A DNA stretch of 64,000 bases. It comes from Apricaphanius iberus (Eukaryota > Chordata > Actinopteri > Cyprinodontiformes > Aphaniidae). Positions 1 to 10,849 of this stretch are shown piece after piece. Below the pieces are notes generated by a model. It was not told the origin of the DNA. It worked only from the letters and a program-made list of their open reading frames with translations, and made no database searches. Positions within the stretch are counted from its first letter, which is position 1, and the number at the start of each line of letters is the position of its first letter. The position numbers and the translations under genes are program-made. The stretch covers positions 1 to 64,000 of the forward strand of contig JAPXFQ010001693.1 in assembly GCA_028564705.1 (NCBI GenBank), read 5' to 3'.

Positions 1-513
1 AATGGGATTCGATCAAAAAATCGGAATTGAGCATTAAAACCTAGGGCTGGATGATAATTCGATAGGAGTATATATTGATCAATAGACGTTTGGTGCAATA
101 GAAAGAAAAGGGGTTGATTAAAAAGTTCGATAGAAAAAATGTTCTCTAATCTTTTCATTATAGCCTATCGGGTAGCTTAATAATTGATGAATCATTAACA
201 CTGACCCACACAGCTCCGTCAGCCACTCTCTCCTTTCAAAGAACAAAAAGGATGAAATGATTTGAGCTGAACCATCGCCGTAACTTCGCTGCTGTCAGAT
301 GTCACAGCAAGGGAGCAGTGATTGGAGTTGTTCGGGATAAATGTTTCAGTTAGTCAGGTAAAGGTTGCGACGAAGGCTGTCCAAATTCATAGGATCCTTC
401 AAATTCGGCCCGCAAATATGTCCTCCTTTTCCCCCAATCTGAAGGATGCGTCTGGTGGATCATTTCACGTCCTACCTATCCCATAATTCTTTTCAGTAGA
501 GAGCTTCAAACAG

Positions 514-553
514 TTTGAAATAATGCCGGACGAAGCGAGCGGTATCGCGATGG
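514..553 (+). repeat. 40-bp block duplicated at 1256-1296, contains an ATG
   Basis: A block reading agtttgaaataatg followed by sCGGACGAAGCGASCGG occurs here and again near 1256-1296. Each copy contains an ATG (encoding M-P/A-D-E-A) that stays open only briefly. It looks like a duplicated 5' exon or leader of a transposon gene. The rest of 51-1370 is non-coding: a CpG-rich patch at 640-730 and AT-rich sequence without a supported ORF. Confidence 0.35.
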
Positions 554-1380
554 GGAGGTTTATGCTTTTAGATGTTTTGTTTTTAAAAACTGCCGGTACA
601 AAAAGTAAAAACTTATAGCTGTTGTGTTGTTATGCTCTGTAGACCGACCGGGACGCCTGGCGAGACCCTTTTGCGGTTCGGCCCCGTCCCGGTCGGGTCT
701 AATGCGTCTTTTCCTCTTTCTCGGGAGGCGCCCTTATTAAGCATTTTTTTACATTTACATCTGTAATTAAAATCATTTTTCGTAAACTAGCTTGTTTCTT
801 ATTTCCCGTTTGAATATCCCCTCATATACAGCTATTTCTGTCCTTATATGTTTTGAGGACAACGGAGAAACTGCCACATTCATAAAGCTCCAAACTATGA
901 GCTCTTTAACAGGAGCAAAAGCTCCGCTACTGTGGCGTGGATCTAAAAGATTACATCTATTTACAAATGCTATTCGTATGAGTACGGTTTTATTCACCCT
1001 CATACTACTTATAATATCAAGATGTTTATTTTGTTTTGAGCAGTACAGATTGCAGTACTTACAGCAGTCAAACATTTGAAATATTTCCCCTCTTTTATTT
1101 AGTCTTATTTTGATATTTCTGTGAAGTATTGTTCAAAAACAATGATTTTGATGGCAGTTATTAGCACAACAGCAATACTTTCACTCTTTCTCCTACATTA
1201 AGATAGTTCTGGAGAAGATGGGCATGAGGGGGAAATTGAACCCTGCCCAGAAAAAAAGTTTGAAATAATGGCGGACGAAGCGACCGGGGTGGAACAATTA
1301 AATAAATAAATAAATATTTTTGTTAGTGAGAAAAGTTAACAAAGAGCAATTCCTAAGCTTACTTTTTCATGATCTGTCTT

Positions 1381-1536
1381 TAGGAATGGAAGTATCCAGA
1401 TTCAGAGGAGGGAGTGATTAGGAAGCCCACTGCTGCTAGCTGGTCCAGGTTTGTCCCCATGGACAAGATGTTAGGACAGAGGCCCTTCTCCCTATTGCTT
1501 CCATCCATGAGGACACTCCAGGACCAAGTGCAGCAA
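1381..1536 (+). pseudogene. possible Myb/SANT-type transposon protein exon relic
   Basis: After a good acceptor (tgtctttag) a frame runs about 51 codons to a TGA near 1536. It contains W-K-Y-P-D near the start and then W-S-R-F-V-P-M-D-K-M-L-G-Q-R-P. That last stretch resembles the aromatic-x-MD-x-ILG-x-RP motif that follows the Myb/SANT DNA-binding domain in Harbinger partner proteins. Acidic sequence resembling the C-terminal part of such proteins (E-E-E-N-E-D-L-L-D-L) follows in another frame near 1600-1650. The reading is broken by stops. I see the motif directly; the family assignment is inference. Confidence 0.3.
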
Positions 1537-2133
1537 TGAGCTACCAAAGAGGACAGAGAAGGAAGAGAATGATGGAGACAGGCAGGCAGCCAGCAGAATG
1601 GAAGAGGAGAATGAAGATCTTTTGGACCTCATTAGGGATGAGATAAGGCTGCAGAGGAAAGGAGAGCAGGGGGAGGATTCTGTTTTGTTTTTAAGGGCTC
1701 GGGGTGTAAAGGTCTTTGTAATTGTTTTAAGAAAGAGTTGTTCTGAATAAATTGAATGAAAGAAATACTTTTTGTAGTTAATTGTAATTTTTCTAAATAT
1801 TTTTTTTATTAATGTGACATTGAACAACAAAATCAACCTTATTAATGTTTAATGATTTGTAGAAATCTTTTAAGAACATATGAAAATTAGACAGAAAAGG
1901 AAATACAACTAATTACAGAACATAGCACATTTCAATGGGTACTTGCAGGATTAACCTGAGTGACAGAGTAGTAAACCATTTAATTATTATTTTTTAAATA
2001 CACGACAATCGCTGGCAGTGCTGCTAGAGACATGGATGGAGTGCTGCAACGGGGATCCTTTGCTGGTCATCTGTGGCTGGGAAGTCAAACATCAGGGTGG
2101 TCTGCAGAGAGCTTCAGGATGTATATATATATA

Positions 2134-2186
2134 CAGACGTGGACAAAATTGTTGGTACCCTTCATTAAATAAAAGAAAAACTCATA
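2134..2186 (+). repeat. Tc1 left inverted repeat, outer part
   Basis: This is the first 53 bases of the left inverted repeat, up to CTCATA. The rest resumes at 7584 with TAATGGTCACAG after the LINE. The inverted complement of 8903-9111 reads straight through this junction (CTCATAATGGTCAC), which places the LINE insertion exactly. Only a TA or slightly more is shared by the two LINE borders. Confidence 0.85.
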
Positions 2187-2495
2187 TATGAATTGGAGCC
2201 TTTCAGGAGGAGACGGTGGTGGAGACGGTGGTGGAGACGTATCGCGTTGGTAAGACGTATCGCGTCATTTCCTGTTTTGTGACTAACTCGTTTGTAGCAA
2301 GTCGGTGTTTCTCTCTCTCTTGAACTGATCTAACTTTCTCTGTCAATAAGTTTTTTCTGAGTTGCTTAACACACAAACACATTAAAACGTTAAGTTTCTT
2401 CACGGTTTAGGACTCTTTAAGCGTTTTACTGGGTTAATTACTTTGTTTTTAGGTAAGGTAAGGTACCGCTTGGTTAGCTTAGCTTTACGGCTAGC

Positions 2496-3392
2496 ATGGC
2501 TTCGGCAGCTTTCTCTCTTGTCCCTCCATCTCTCTCTACACCTCCTCCTCTTTCCTGCTCTCTCTGTCAGATGTTTAGTTACTCCTCCGCCTCATTTAGT
2601 GAAGTTGGTAGGTGTAATAAGTGCAGCATTTTTGTAGCTTTGGAGGCGAGGGTTTCTGAGCTAGAGGCCCGGCTCCGCGCTGTAGAACAGCCAGGCCCAG
2701 CAGTAGCTAGCGCGGAGTCAACTAGGACAGGACCTAGCCGTCCTTCAACAGCTCCCGTGCAGCCGGGACCTCAGGCGAGCTGGGTGACGGTTCGTAGGAA
2801 GATTAGCGCCAGACCCCAGTCCGCGGCCAACCTCCAGCCCCTTTCTCTGAACAATAGGTTCGCCCCGCTCAGCGACGCACCCGCCGAGCAGGAGAGGCCG
2901 ATTCTTGTAATTGGCAGCTCCATAGTTAGGAATGTGGCTCCAGAGACACGAAAGACCACCGTCAAATGCCTTCCAGGGGCCAGGGCTGCGGACATTAGGT
3001 CCCATCTGAAGCTTTTGGCCAAGGACAAACGGCGGTATAGCAGGATCGTTATCCATGCTGGTGGCAACGACACCCGGCGACGGCAGTCGGAGGTCACTAA
3101 AATTAGCGTAGCTTCGGTGTGTAGGGCTGCCAAAAAGATGTCTGACTCTGTAATTTTTTCTGGTCCCCTGCCTGATCGTACTAGCGATGACATGTACAGC
3201 CGTATGCTTTCGTTCCACCTTTGGTTGTCAAGGTGGTGTCCAGAAAACGATGTGGGCTACATTGATAACTGGGGGGCCTTCTGGGGAAAACCTGGACTGT
3301 TACGTAGAGACGGCATCCATCCCACCGAGGACGGAGCTTCGCTTCTTTCCAGGAACATTGATAGGGTTATCTCTAGTTCCCCAAAGCCGTGA
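2496..3392 (+). CDS. L2 ORF1 protein with SGNH esterase domain
   Basis: A 298-residue RNA-associated protein of the LINE. The ATG at 2496 is chosen because the second and third L2 copies keep an ATG at the equivalent site (26596, 38688). Order: C-x2-C-x15-C-x2-C at residues 21-43 (zinc-binding spacing), a short heptad coiled coil at about 47-64, a Pro/Ser/Thr-rich linker, then an SGNH hydrolase domain from about 135. Catalytic blocks are visible: nucleophile in VIGSSIVR (Ser141/142), GGNDT (Asn191), and DGIHP (Asp272 and His275). In zebrafish L2 such proteins have a coiled coil and an esterase; the in vivo substrate is not settled. It ends at a TGA (3390-3392) in the same frame as ORF2. Confidence 0.88.
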   Translation: MASAAFSLVPPSLSTPPPLSCSLCQMFSYSSASFSEVGRCNKCSIFVALEARVSELEARLRAVEQPGPAVASAESTRTGPSRPSTAPVQPGPQASWVTVRRKISARPQSAANLQPLSLNNRFAPLSDAPAEQERPILVIGSSIVRNVAPETRKTTVKCLPGARAADIRSHLKLLAKDKRRYSRIVIHAGGNDTRRRQSEVTKISVASVCRAAKKMSDSVIFSGPLPDRTSDDMYSRMLSFHLWLSRWCPENDVGYIDNWGAFWGKPGLLRRDGIHPTEDGASLLSRNIDRVISSSPKP

Positions 3393-6311
3393 CAACCCAG
3401 AGTCCAGCTCAGGGAACCCAGAGTCCAGGTCAAGGAACAGGGACTGCCACCCACCCACTACCCTATAGAGATAGTTTCCCGTCCACTACCCAAAACTAAT
3501 GAATTAAAAGTTAATGCTACTAGAGCAAAGTATAAAAATCTCATAAAGATAAATAAAACTCGGACTGAACATAAAAACAAATCAATTAAATGTGGTTTAC
3601 TAAACATAAGATCTCTCCCCTCAAAAACACTCTTGGTAAATGACTTAATTTGTGAAAATAATATTGATTTGTTTTGTCTTGCAGAGACATGGTTGCAGGA
3701 AGAGGACCATGTCACAATAAATGAGTCAACTCCCCCTAGCTACTTAAACTTTAGTGTCCCTCGAAGTACTGGTCGAGGAGGTGGAGTAGCAACTATCTTT
3801 CATTCCGATTTACTAATTAATCTCCAAAAAAATAATAGTTACAGTTCCTTTGAGCATCTAGTTTTTAGCTTTCCTCATACACATAACAAAGCAGTAAAGC
3901 CACTTTTGTTTGTGGTCTTATATCGTCCACCAGGACCTTATTCTCAATTTTTAGATCAGATTTCAGATTTTCTATCTGACTTAGTTTTAAACACTGATAA
4001 AGTCATTATAGTCGGAGACTTCAATATTCATGTTGATAATGAAAGTGATAGTCTAAATACAGCTTTTCACACTATCCTAGACTCAATAGGCTTTACTCAA
4101 AATGTGCAGGGACCAACACATTCTTGTCACCACACTTTAGATCTTGTGCTGACTTATGGCATTGACTGTGAAGAAATAACAGTCTTTCCACATAACCCTA
4201 TCCTGTCTGATCATTTCCTTATCACTTTTAAACTTACTCTAATGGATCATATCAAACCTGAAAGAAAACTTCATTATACCAGAACGTTATCAGACAACGC
4301 TGTAGCAAATTTTAAAGAAGCTCTTCCAACTTTAATTTCCTCAGTTTATAAATGCAGAACAGAAAACAGTGATTTAACTCGTGACCCCTCACAACTTGAC
4401 ATTTTAGTTCATAGCGTTAATTCCTCCCTGCGTCGGGCAATAGACAAAGTTGCCCCCTTGAAAAGGAAGGTGGCTAGCCATAGAAGATTAACTCCCTGGT
4501 TTAATTTAGAGCTACGTACCCTAAAGCAGAATGTTAGAAAACTAGAGAGAAAATGGCGCTCCACGCATTTACATGATTCCTTTTTAATATGGAAAAATAG
4601 TTTATTGCTATATAAAAAGAGCCTTCACACAGCTAGAACAGCATATTATTCATCTTTAATCGAGGAGAATAAAAATAATCCTAGGTTTCTTTTTAATACA
4701 GTTGCCAAACTCACACAGGATCATAGCTCTATCGAGCCAACCATTCCCCAAGCTCTAAGCAGTGACGACTTCATGCAATTCTTTATAAATAAAATAGACT
4801 CCATAAAGAATAAGATAATTGGGAACCTTCCCAATATGCTTGCTTCCTCCTTAGTTAATGAGGCAGCCTCAAAAATGGTGGAACCTAATATATGCTTAAA
4901 CTGCTTTAATGCAGCCGAACTTTGTGATGTACTAAAATTATTAGCTTCATCTAAACCTTCAACTTGCGTTTTAGACCCAATCCCAACTAAACTCTTAAAA
5001 GAAGTTTTCCCTCTGATCGCTGCTCCAATTTTAAATATAATGAATCTATCCTTAGTCAATGGATATGTACCACAGGAGTTTAAGATTGCTGTAATTAAAC
5101 CTCTACTTAAGAAACCCTCTCTTGATCAAAACGACTTAATTAACTATAGACCGATATCTAATCTTCCCTTCTTATCTAAAATTCTTGAGAAAATAGTTGC
5201 ACACCAGATATGTGAGCATTTAAACAATAATGAGCTGTTTGAGAAGTTTCAGTCAGGCTTTAGAGCTCATCACAGCACTGAAACAGCTCTGGTGAAGGTT
5301 ACTAATGATATTCTCATAGCCTCAGACAATGGACTGGTGACCATTCTGGTCCTGTTAGATCTCAGTGCTGCCTTTGACACTGTTGACCACAATATTCTCA
5401 TAGAAAGGCTTCAAAGTGTCGGTATAATAGGAACAGCACTAGGTTGGTTTAAATCTTATTTGTCTAACAGATTTCAGTTTGTTCAGGTAAACAATAGATC
5501 TTCCTCAACCTCAATAGTTACTTGCGGAGTACCACAGGGTTCAGTGCTTGGGCCGATTCTCTTTACTATATATATGCTTCCTATTGGTAAAATAATTAGG
5601 CAGCATGGGATAAAATTCCATAGTTACGCAGATGATACACAGCTATATCTATCCATAAATCCTGATGAATCCAATCAGTTAGGTAGACTACAGGCATGTC
5701 TGGAAGACATAAAAACTTGGATGACTCTAAACTTCTTGCTTCTAAATTCTGATAAAACAGAAGTTGTCGTCTTTGGACCAGAAGCTCTGAAAAAGAAACT
5801 ACTTAGTCAGCCCCTTCACCTGGACGGCATTAAATTAGCCTCCAGTAATAAAGCAAAAAACCTCGGTGTCATTTTTGACCAAGATATGTCATTTAGAACT
5901 TACATTAAAGAAGTCTGTAGGATTTCCTTTTTTCACCTTAGGAATATTGCAAAAATTAGAACCATCCTGTCCAGGAATGATGCTGAAAAACTAGTCCATG
6001 CCTTTGTTACTTCAAGGCTGGATTACTGTAACTGTCTATTATCAGGTAGTCCACAGAATACAATTAAAAGTCTTCAGTTAGTTCAAAATGCTGCTGCTAG
6101 GATTCTGATGAATATTAAAAGAAGAGATCACATTTCCCCTGTTTTAGCTTCTCTTCACTGGCTCCCAGTAAAATCTAGAATAGAATTCAAGATCCTCCTT
6201 CTGACATATAAAGCCCTTAATAATCTAGCTCCATCATACATAAGAGACCTGATTGTTCCATATGTTCCTAACAGAGCACTTTTCGCTCTCAGACTGCAGG
6301 TTTACTGGTAG
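3393..6311 (+). CDS. L2 ORF2 polyprotein: endonuclease plus reverse transcriptase (3' frameshift)
   Basis: The frame is open from the codon after the ORF1 TGA to 6311, about 970 codons. The endonuclease begins near 3590 (K-C-G-L-L-N-I-R-S) with AETWL, VGDFNIH and SDHFLI, the metal and catalytic motifs of APE-type LINE endonucleases. The RT follows with [32 protein letters not shown] and YADDTQLY (5625-5648; catalytic Asp pair). Together they nick the target and reverse-transcribe the LINE RNA there. No in-frame ATG precedes the endonuclease; the first is near 4240, inside the ORF. A TTG at 3633 is unlikely as a eukaryotic start. Two extra T in the run at 6280-6283 shift the frame, so the conserved last ~60 residues (to the stop at 6467-6469) are lost. 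Confidence 0.85.
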   Translation, partial: QPRVQLREPRVQVKEQGLPPTHYPIEIVSRPLPKTNELKVNATRAKYKNLIKINKTRTEHKNKSIKCGLLNIRSLPSKTLLVNDLICENNIDLFCLAETWLQEEDHVTINESTPPSYLNFSVPRSTGRGGGVATIFHSDLLINLQKNNSYSSFEHLVFSFPHTHNKAVKPLLFVVLYRPPGPYSQFLDQISDFLSDLVLNTDKVIIVGDFNIHVDNESDSLNTAFHTILDSIGFTQNVQGPTHSCHHTLDLVLTYGIDCEEITVFPHNPILSDHFLITFKLTLMDHIKPERKLHYTRTLSDNAVANFKEALPTLISSVYKCRTENSDLTRDPSQLDILVHSVNSSLRRAIDKVAPLKRKVASHRRLTPWFNLELRTLKQNVRKLERKWRSTHLHDSFLIWKNSLLLYKKSLHTARTAYYSSLIEENKNNPRFLFNTVAKLTQDHSSIEPTIPQALSSDDFMQFFINKIDSIKNKIIGNLPNMLASSLVNEAASKMVEPNICLNCFNAAELCDVLKLLASSKPSTCVLDPIPTKLLKEVFPLIAAPILNIMNLSLVNGYVPQEFKIAVIKPLLKKPSLDQNDLINYRPISNLPFLSKILEKIVAHQICEHLNNNELFEKFQSGFRAHHSTETALVKVTNDILIASDNGLVTILVLLDLSAAFDTVDHNILIERLQSVGIIGTALGWFKSYLSNRFQFVQVNNRSSSTSIVTCGVPQGSVLGPILFTIYMLPIGKIIRQHGIKFHSYADDTQLYLSINPDESNQLGRLQACLEDIKTWMTLNFLLLNSDKTEVVVFGPEALKKKLLSQPLHLDGIKLASSNKAKNLGVIFDQDMSFRTYIKEVCRISFFHLRNIAKIRTILSRNDAEKLVHAFVTSRLDYCNCLLSGSPQNTIKSLQLVQNAAARILMNIKRRDHISPVLASLHWLPVKSRIEFKILLLTYKALNNLAPSYIRDLIVPYVPNRALFALRLQVYW

Positions 6312-6469
6312 TTCCTAGGATTTCTAAAAGTAGAATGGGTGGCAGATCTTTCAGCTATCAGGCTCCCCTCCTATGGAACCGGCTCCCAGGGTTGGTTCGT
6401 GAAGCAGACAATTTGTCTATCTTTAAAACTAGGCTAAAAACTTTCCTCTTTGACAAAGCTTACAGTTAG

Positions 6470-6620
6470 AGATATGTTTATAGGTAGTTAGAGTCAGGTC
6501 AGACAGGTAGATAGGAAGAGACAGGTTAATGTTAGTAGTCAGGCAGAGTGTCAAAAGTTAGGAAGAGATAGGAAGAGGTAGAGTAGCTAGGTAGAGATAG
6601 ATTAATGTAAGCCAGGTAAA
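6470..6620 (+). repeat. purine-rich degenerate tandem repeats in the L2 3' UTR
   Basis: Directly after the ORF2 stop, degenerate units containing GACAGGTTAATGTTAGTAGTCAG and TAGCTAGGTAGAG recur. The equivalent region of the third L2 copy (40450-40590) has a different number of units, as expected for an unstable tandem array. Confidence 0.6.
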
Positions 6621-6623
6621 GAT

Positions 6624-7003
6624 CCGGAGCCGGTCGCGGCTTACCGCCGCGGAAGAAATGTGCCCCACAGGGGCCAGCCAGCGCCGGAGAGAGGTCCCTC
6701 AAGGGGATCCTCCTGCACAGTGCGGCCGCCCATTACCTGCCGGGTTGAATCCCCTGGGCAGACTGTGCGGACCCCACCCGTTTATCTCTTAAACGTTTCT
6801 CGCCCTCTTCAACTCTGTCCTCTCAGTTCTGTCTATTTTTCCTTAAGATAGTTGTCGACTATCGGTCTCGTGCCGGTATTTAGCCTTAGATGGAGTTTAC
6901 CACCCACTTTGGGCTGCATTCTCAAACAACCCGACTCCGAGAAGACCCCGGCATGACGGGGGCCGTTACCGGCCCTACACCGTCCACGGGTCAGGAGGAC
7001 TCA
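6624..7003 (-). pseudogene. antisense fragment of 28S rRNA gene inside the L2 3' UTR
   Basis: Read on the minus strand, this is the 5' part of 28S rRNA (D1/D2 region). On the plus strand one sees the antisense hallmarks: CGGTCGCGGCTTACCGCC, GACCCCACCCGTTTA, GACTATCGGTCTCGTGCCGG, TTTAGCCTTAGATGGAG, TTTGGGCTGCATT and CACCGTCCACGGG, in the correct order. Differences from typical vertebrate 28S are mostly C-to-T or G-to-A type, suggesting decay at CpG. The third L2 copy (45417 onward) goes directly from GTAAGCC to GAGTGTTAGTAG with no rRNA, so this piece was gained by this copy or its lineage. It is not a functional rRNA gene. Confidence 0.85.
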
Positions 7004-7782
7004 GACAGAGTGTTGGTAGCCAGGTCTCCTAGTAGCTAGGAGACAGGTTAATGTTAGTAGCTATGCTGCTTTAGGCTAGGCTGTTGGAGGACATTATTAG
7101 GGTCTGTGACTACTTTCTCTCCTACTTCTCCCCAACTGCATGATGTGCTGTCAATTCAAGCACTAACCTGTTTTCTATTATAGTAGGTGCTCCGGATTAG
7201 CCCTGCTTGACGACCCTGACTAAGATGGCATTGCAGTGACGGAAAATTCTCCACGTCCTGCAACAAACTTGTGCATCGGTTCTGTTGCTCTTTCTGTGTC
7301 TCTGTTGTGTATTCTCCAAGCCACAGACGGTCGCGGCAGATAACCGCTTGTGCTGAGCCTGGTTCTGCCGGAGGTTTCTTCCTGTTAAAAGGGAGTTTTT
7401 CCTTCCCACTGTCGCTGCATGCTTGCTCAGTATGAGGGATTGCTGAGAATTCCACGACGCAATCTTCTGTGGTTCTGTAATTTCTACACTAAACATTGTA
7501 TTGTAATAACTCTTTTTGTAAAGTGCCTTGAGATGACATCTGTTGTGAAATGGCGCTATATAAATAAACTGAATTGAATTGAATAATGGTCACAGAAATA
7601 ACTTTAATCTGACAAAAATTAATAATAAATAAAAATTATATAAATGTTGACCAATGAAAGTCAGACATTGCTTTTCATCCATGCTTCAACGGAATTATTA
7701 AAAAAAATAAATGCATGAAACAGCCCTGGACAAAAATGATGGTACCCCTAGAAAAGAATGAAAATAATGTGACCAAAGGGAC

Positions 7783-8893
<1,111 letters not shown>

Positions 8894-8902
8894 GTTGTGG
8901 GT

Positions 8903-9111
8903 ACCATCATTTTTGTCCAGGCCTGTTTCATGCATTTATTTTTTAAATAATTCCGTTGAAGCATGGATGAAAAGCAATGTCTGACTTTCATTGGTCAACA
9001 TTTATATAATTTTTATTTATTATTACTTTTGTCAGATTAAAGTTATTTCTGTGACCATTATGAGTTTTTCTTTGATTTAATGAAGGGTACCAACAATTTT
9101 GTCCACGTCTG
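8903..9111 (-). repeat. Tc1 right inverted repeat
   Basis: Inverse of the left repeat (2134-2186 plus 7584-7750), with the inner direct-repeat motif near 8906-8927 and the outer one at 9086-9111. It is intact, unlike the left arm. Confidence 0.85.

Positions 9112-9164
<53 letters not shown>
9112..9164. repeat. TA microsatellite
   Basis: About 50 bases of nearly pure TA immediately outside the Tc1 right end. A shorter TA run (2121-2133) lies outside the left end. Tc1 elements target TA, so insertion into an existing TA tract explains both. Confidence 0.9.
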
Positions 9165-9165
<1 letters not shown>

Positions 9166-9229
9166 TATATATGAGTTCTTTTTTTACTTAACCATTTTAC
9201 TTTAATAATTTACTATAATATTAGAATTA

Positions 9230-9610
9230 CTTACCTGGATATGATTATCTCTTAATCTCAGACAAAACATTCTTTGGTGATGAGCAGAAAAAGTAATTTA
9301 GCTCCTTAAAAGATATAAAAGTAAGAAGATGAAGAAATGTGTTCTCAAATTCAATTTTCTGTTGCATGTGCTTAGCGCTGTCACGGTTGCTAGGCGACAG
9401 GACATGCGCAAAAGGGTGAGGGCAGGAACAGACAGAAGGGTAGGCTGTCCAAATTCATAGACACTTATTTCCGGCTTTTGCGGTCGTTGGAGGACCCGTC
9501 CTCCTTCAATCGGGTAGGAAGGATCCTCAGGAGGATGCAGACCCTGAATTTGGACACACCCAGTGTTTAGTTTTTGCAGTACATCTTTGAAAATAGCCAT
9601 TACATTTTTA
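9230..9610. repeat. dispersed repeat with GTCCAAATTC hairpin, also at 43850-44200
   Basis: Homologous to 43850-44200. Shared landmarks in order: ATATGAT followed by CTCTnAnnC, the motif GGTTGCTAGGCGACAG (9385-9400), GGGCAGGAA, then CTGTCCAAATTCAT (9446-9459). The inverse, TGAATTTGGACACA, closes a hairpin at 9544-9557, so 9446-9557 resembles a small palindromic MITE. The start of a third copy (GGCTGTCCAAATTCATAGGATCC) lies near 380. The GTTGC..GAC motif resembles an RFX X-box. Function unknown. Confidence 0.5.
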
Positions 9611-10560
9611 TGTAATAATAATTACGTAAAGCACATTCATTACAAAATATTGGCGATATTATAAAATAAGACTTTAAAGAAAAGTTTTTCCTGTTTTCAG
9701 GGGAAAGCCATATTAGATGACGTCTTTACTTCTACAAGAGGAACACGCCCGCTATTAAAACATTGATTTCCCCTCAAAATGCAAAAAAGTTTTGCCATAA
9801 ATACATTTTTACCTCTTCACTAGTTCCATGCGATGAAAGAGAGACTGATGTGCTTGTCATGTTGCTGCAAATAGATAATTCTCAGGGAATTGAAAACAGC
9901 ACTAGTTGGACCTCCATTGTTGAGTTTCTTACTCAAAGACTCAGATATTGCATACTTGTGATAATTTAGGTATGCACTGCCCCCTACTGGCCGAAAATTA
10001 CACACTGTGCCTCACTCGCTGAAAATCTGTTACAGAGAGACACAGGAAACTCACCCAGGTTGCGCTGCTGACAACATCTGTAGCTTTTAAAATGTTCCCT
10101 CGATTCTGCTCCCGGTCATCACAAGTGAAAAACGGTTTAAAAACACAACCCGCTTCAGCTCTCAGTGACTCGGTTACAGTTTTCTGTTCTCTGTCTACAC
10201 TATGGTGAGTATCTGGTTAGTTTTAGACAACAGCTGAACCAGAGCTGAAATTAATAACCTTTATTGACAATTGACAGCAATTAATATTGGAATGATAATG
10301 TTTAAAAGATTAAAGAGCATTAAGTTAATCCTTTAATTTAAATTACTAACAAAATTATATATATATATAATGGTTAATAACAATATTTGTTTTTATTTAC
10401 TGATGTTAATCAGGTCTCTTGATTTGTTTCTGTCTCTTACAAACTTAGTTATGATTAAAAGAAGTGTTTGAAAAATATATCAATTTAATTCGTACTTAAA
10501 ATTAGTTCATTGAAGAATAACAATGACCGGGGGAGGCACTTAAAATATATATTTTACATT
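9611..10560. other. no recognised gene
   Basis: AT-rich. A CTGCCCCCTACTGGCC word at 9979, common at MITE ends in fish, and an ATG directly followed by GTGAGT (10202-10209), which could be a tiny first exon with a splice donor, are the only signals. No ORF over 70 codons is convincing. Confidence 0.4.
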
Positions 10561-10849
10561 TTCTGATATTTATTGATAATAATCGATATCGATCAATATG
10601 AGTATTCCTTTATCAATATGCTCTTTTTATATACCGTCCAGCCCTATTAAGACCAGCAGTGTGAATGTAGACTTGGACTTGCACACTCTGCCCCTCTTTC
10701 TGGGTAAGGAGGAGGAAACCAAAGAACGGGGCGTACTGCCATCTAAAGGCCCAGCATACGTACTACATTGTTTTTAATGAGATCAGATCGCTCATCCTGT
10801 CGTGTAAACAGTATTTTTTTTCACCAGCATATTCAAACAAAAACGTCAA

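Larger units (their letters stand above)
2187..7583 (+). mobile_element. nearly full-length L2-clade LINE
   Basis: A 5.4 kb non-LTR retrotransposon with a 5' leader of about 310 bp, ORF1 (esterase type), ORF2 (endonuclease and reverse transcriptase), a roughly 1.1 kb 3' UTR, and a tail of GAATT-like units (about 7570-7583). The leader begins with a tandem GGAGACGGTGGT repeat. Esterase-bearing ORF1 proteins are known in zebrafish L2 (ZfL2-1) and CR1 elements; the RT text matches L2. Two related copies are in this window (26421 and about 38500). It is young: both ORFs are open apart from one 2-base change near the end of ORF2. Confidence 0.88.

Noticed and set aside
773..1079. Two overlapping ORFs of 95-100 codons on opposite strands
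   Set aside because: No motif or domain, AT-rich composition, and overlapping frames; likely chance.
2745..3218. Long minus-strand ORFs opposite L2 ORF1
   Set aside because: Shadows of the GC-rich ORF1 coding strand; no domain of their own.
6660..6851. Short plus-strand ORF in the L2 3' UTR
   Set aside because: It lies entirely in the antisense 28S segment; composition artefact.
6624..7003. Working rRNA gene
   Set aside because: Only a fragment, diverged, antisense within a LINE.
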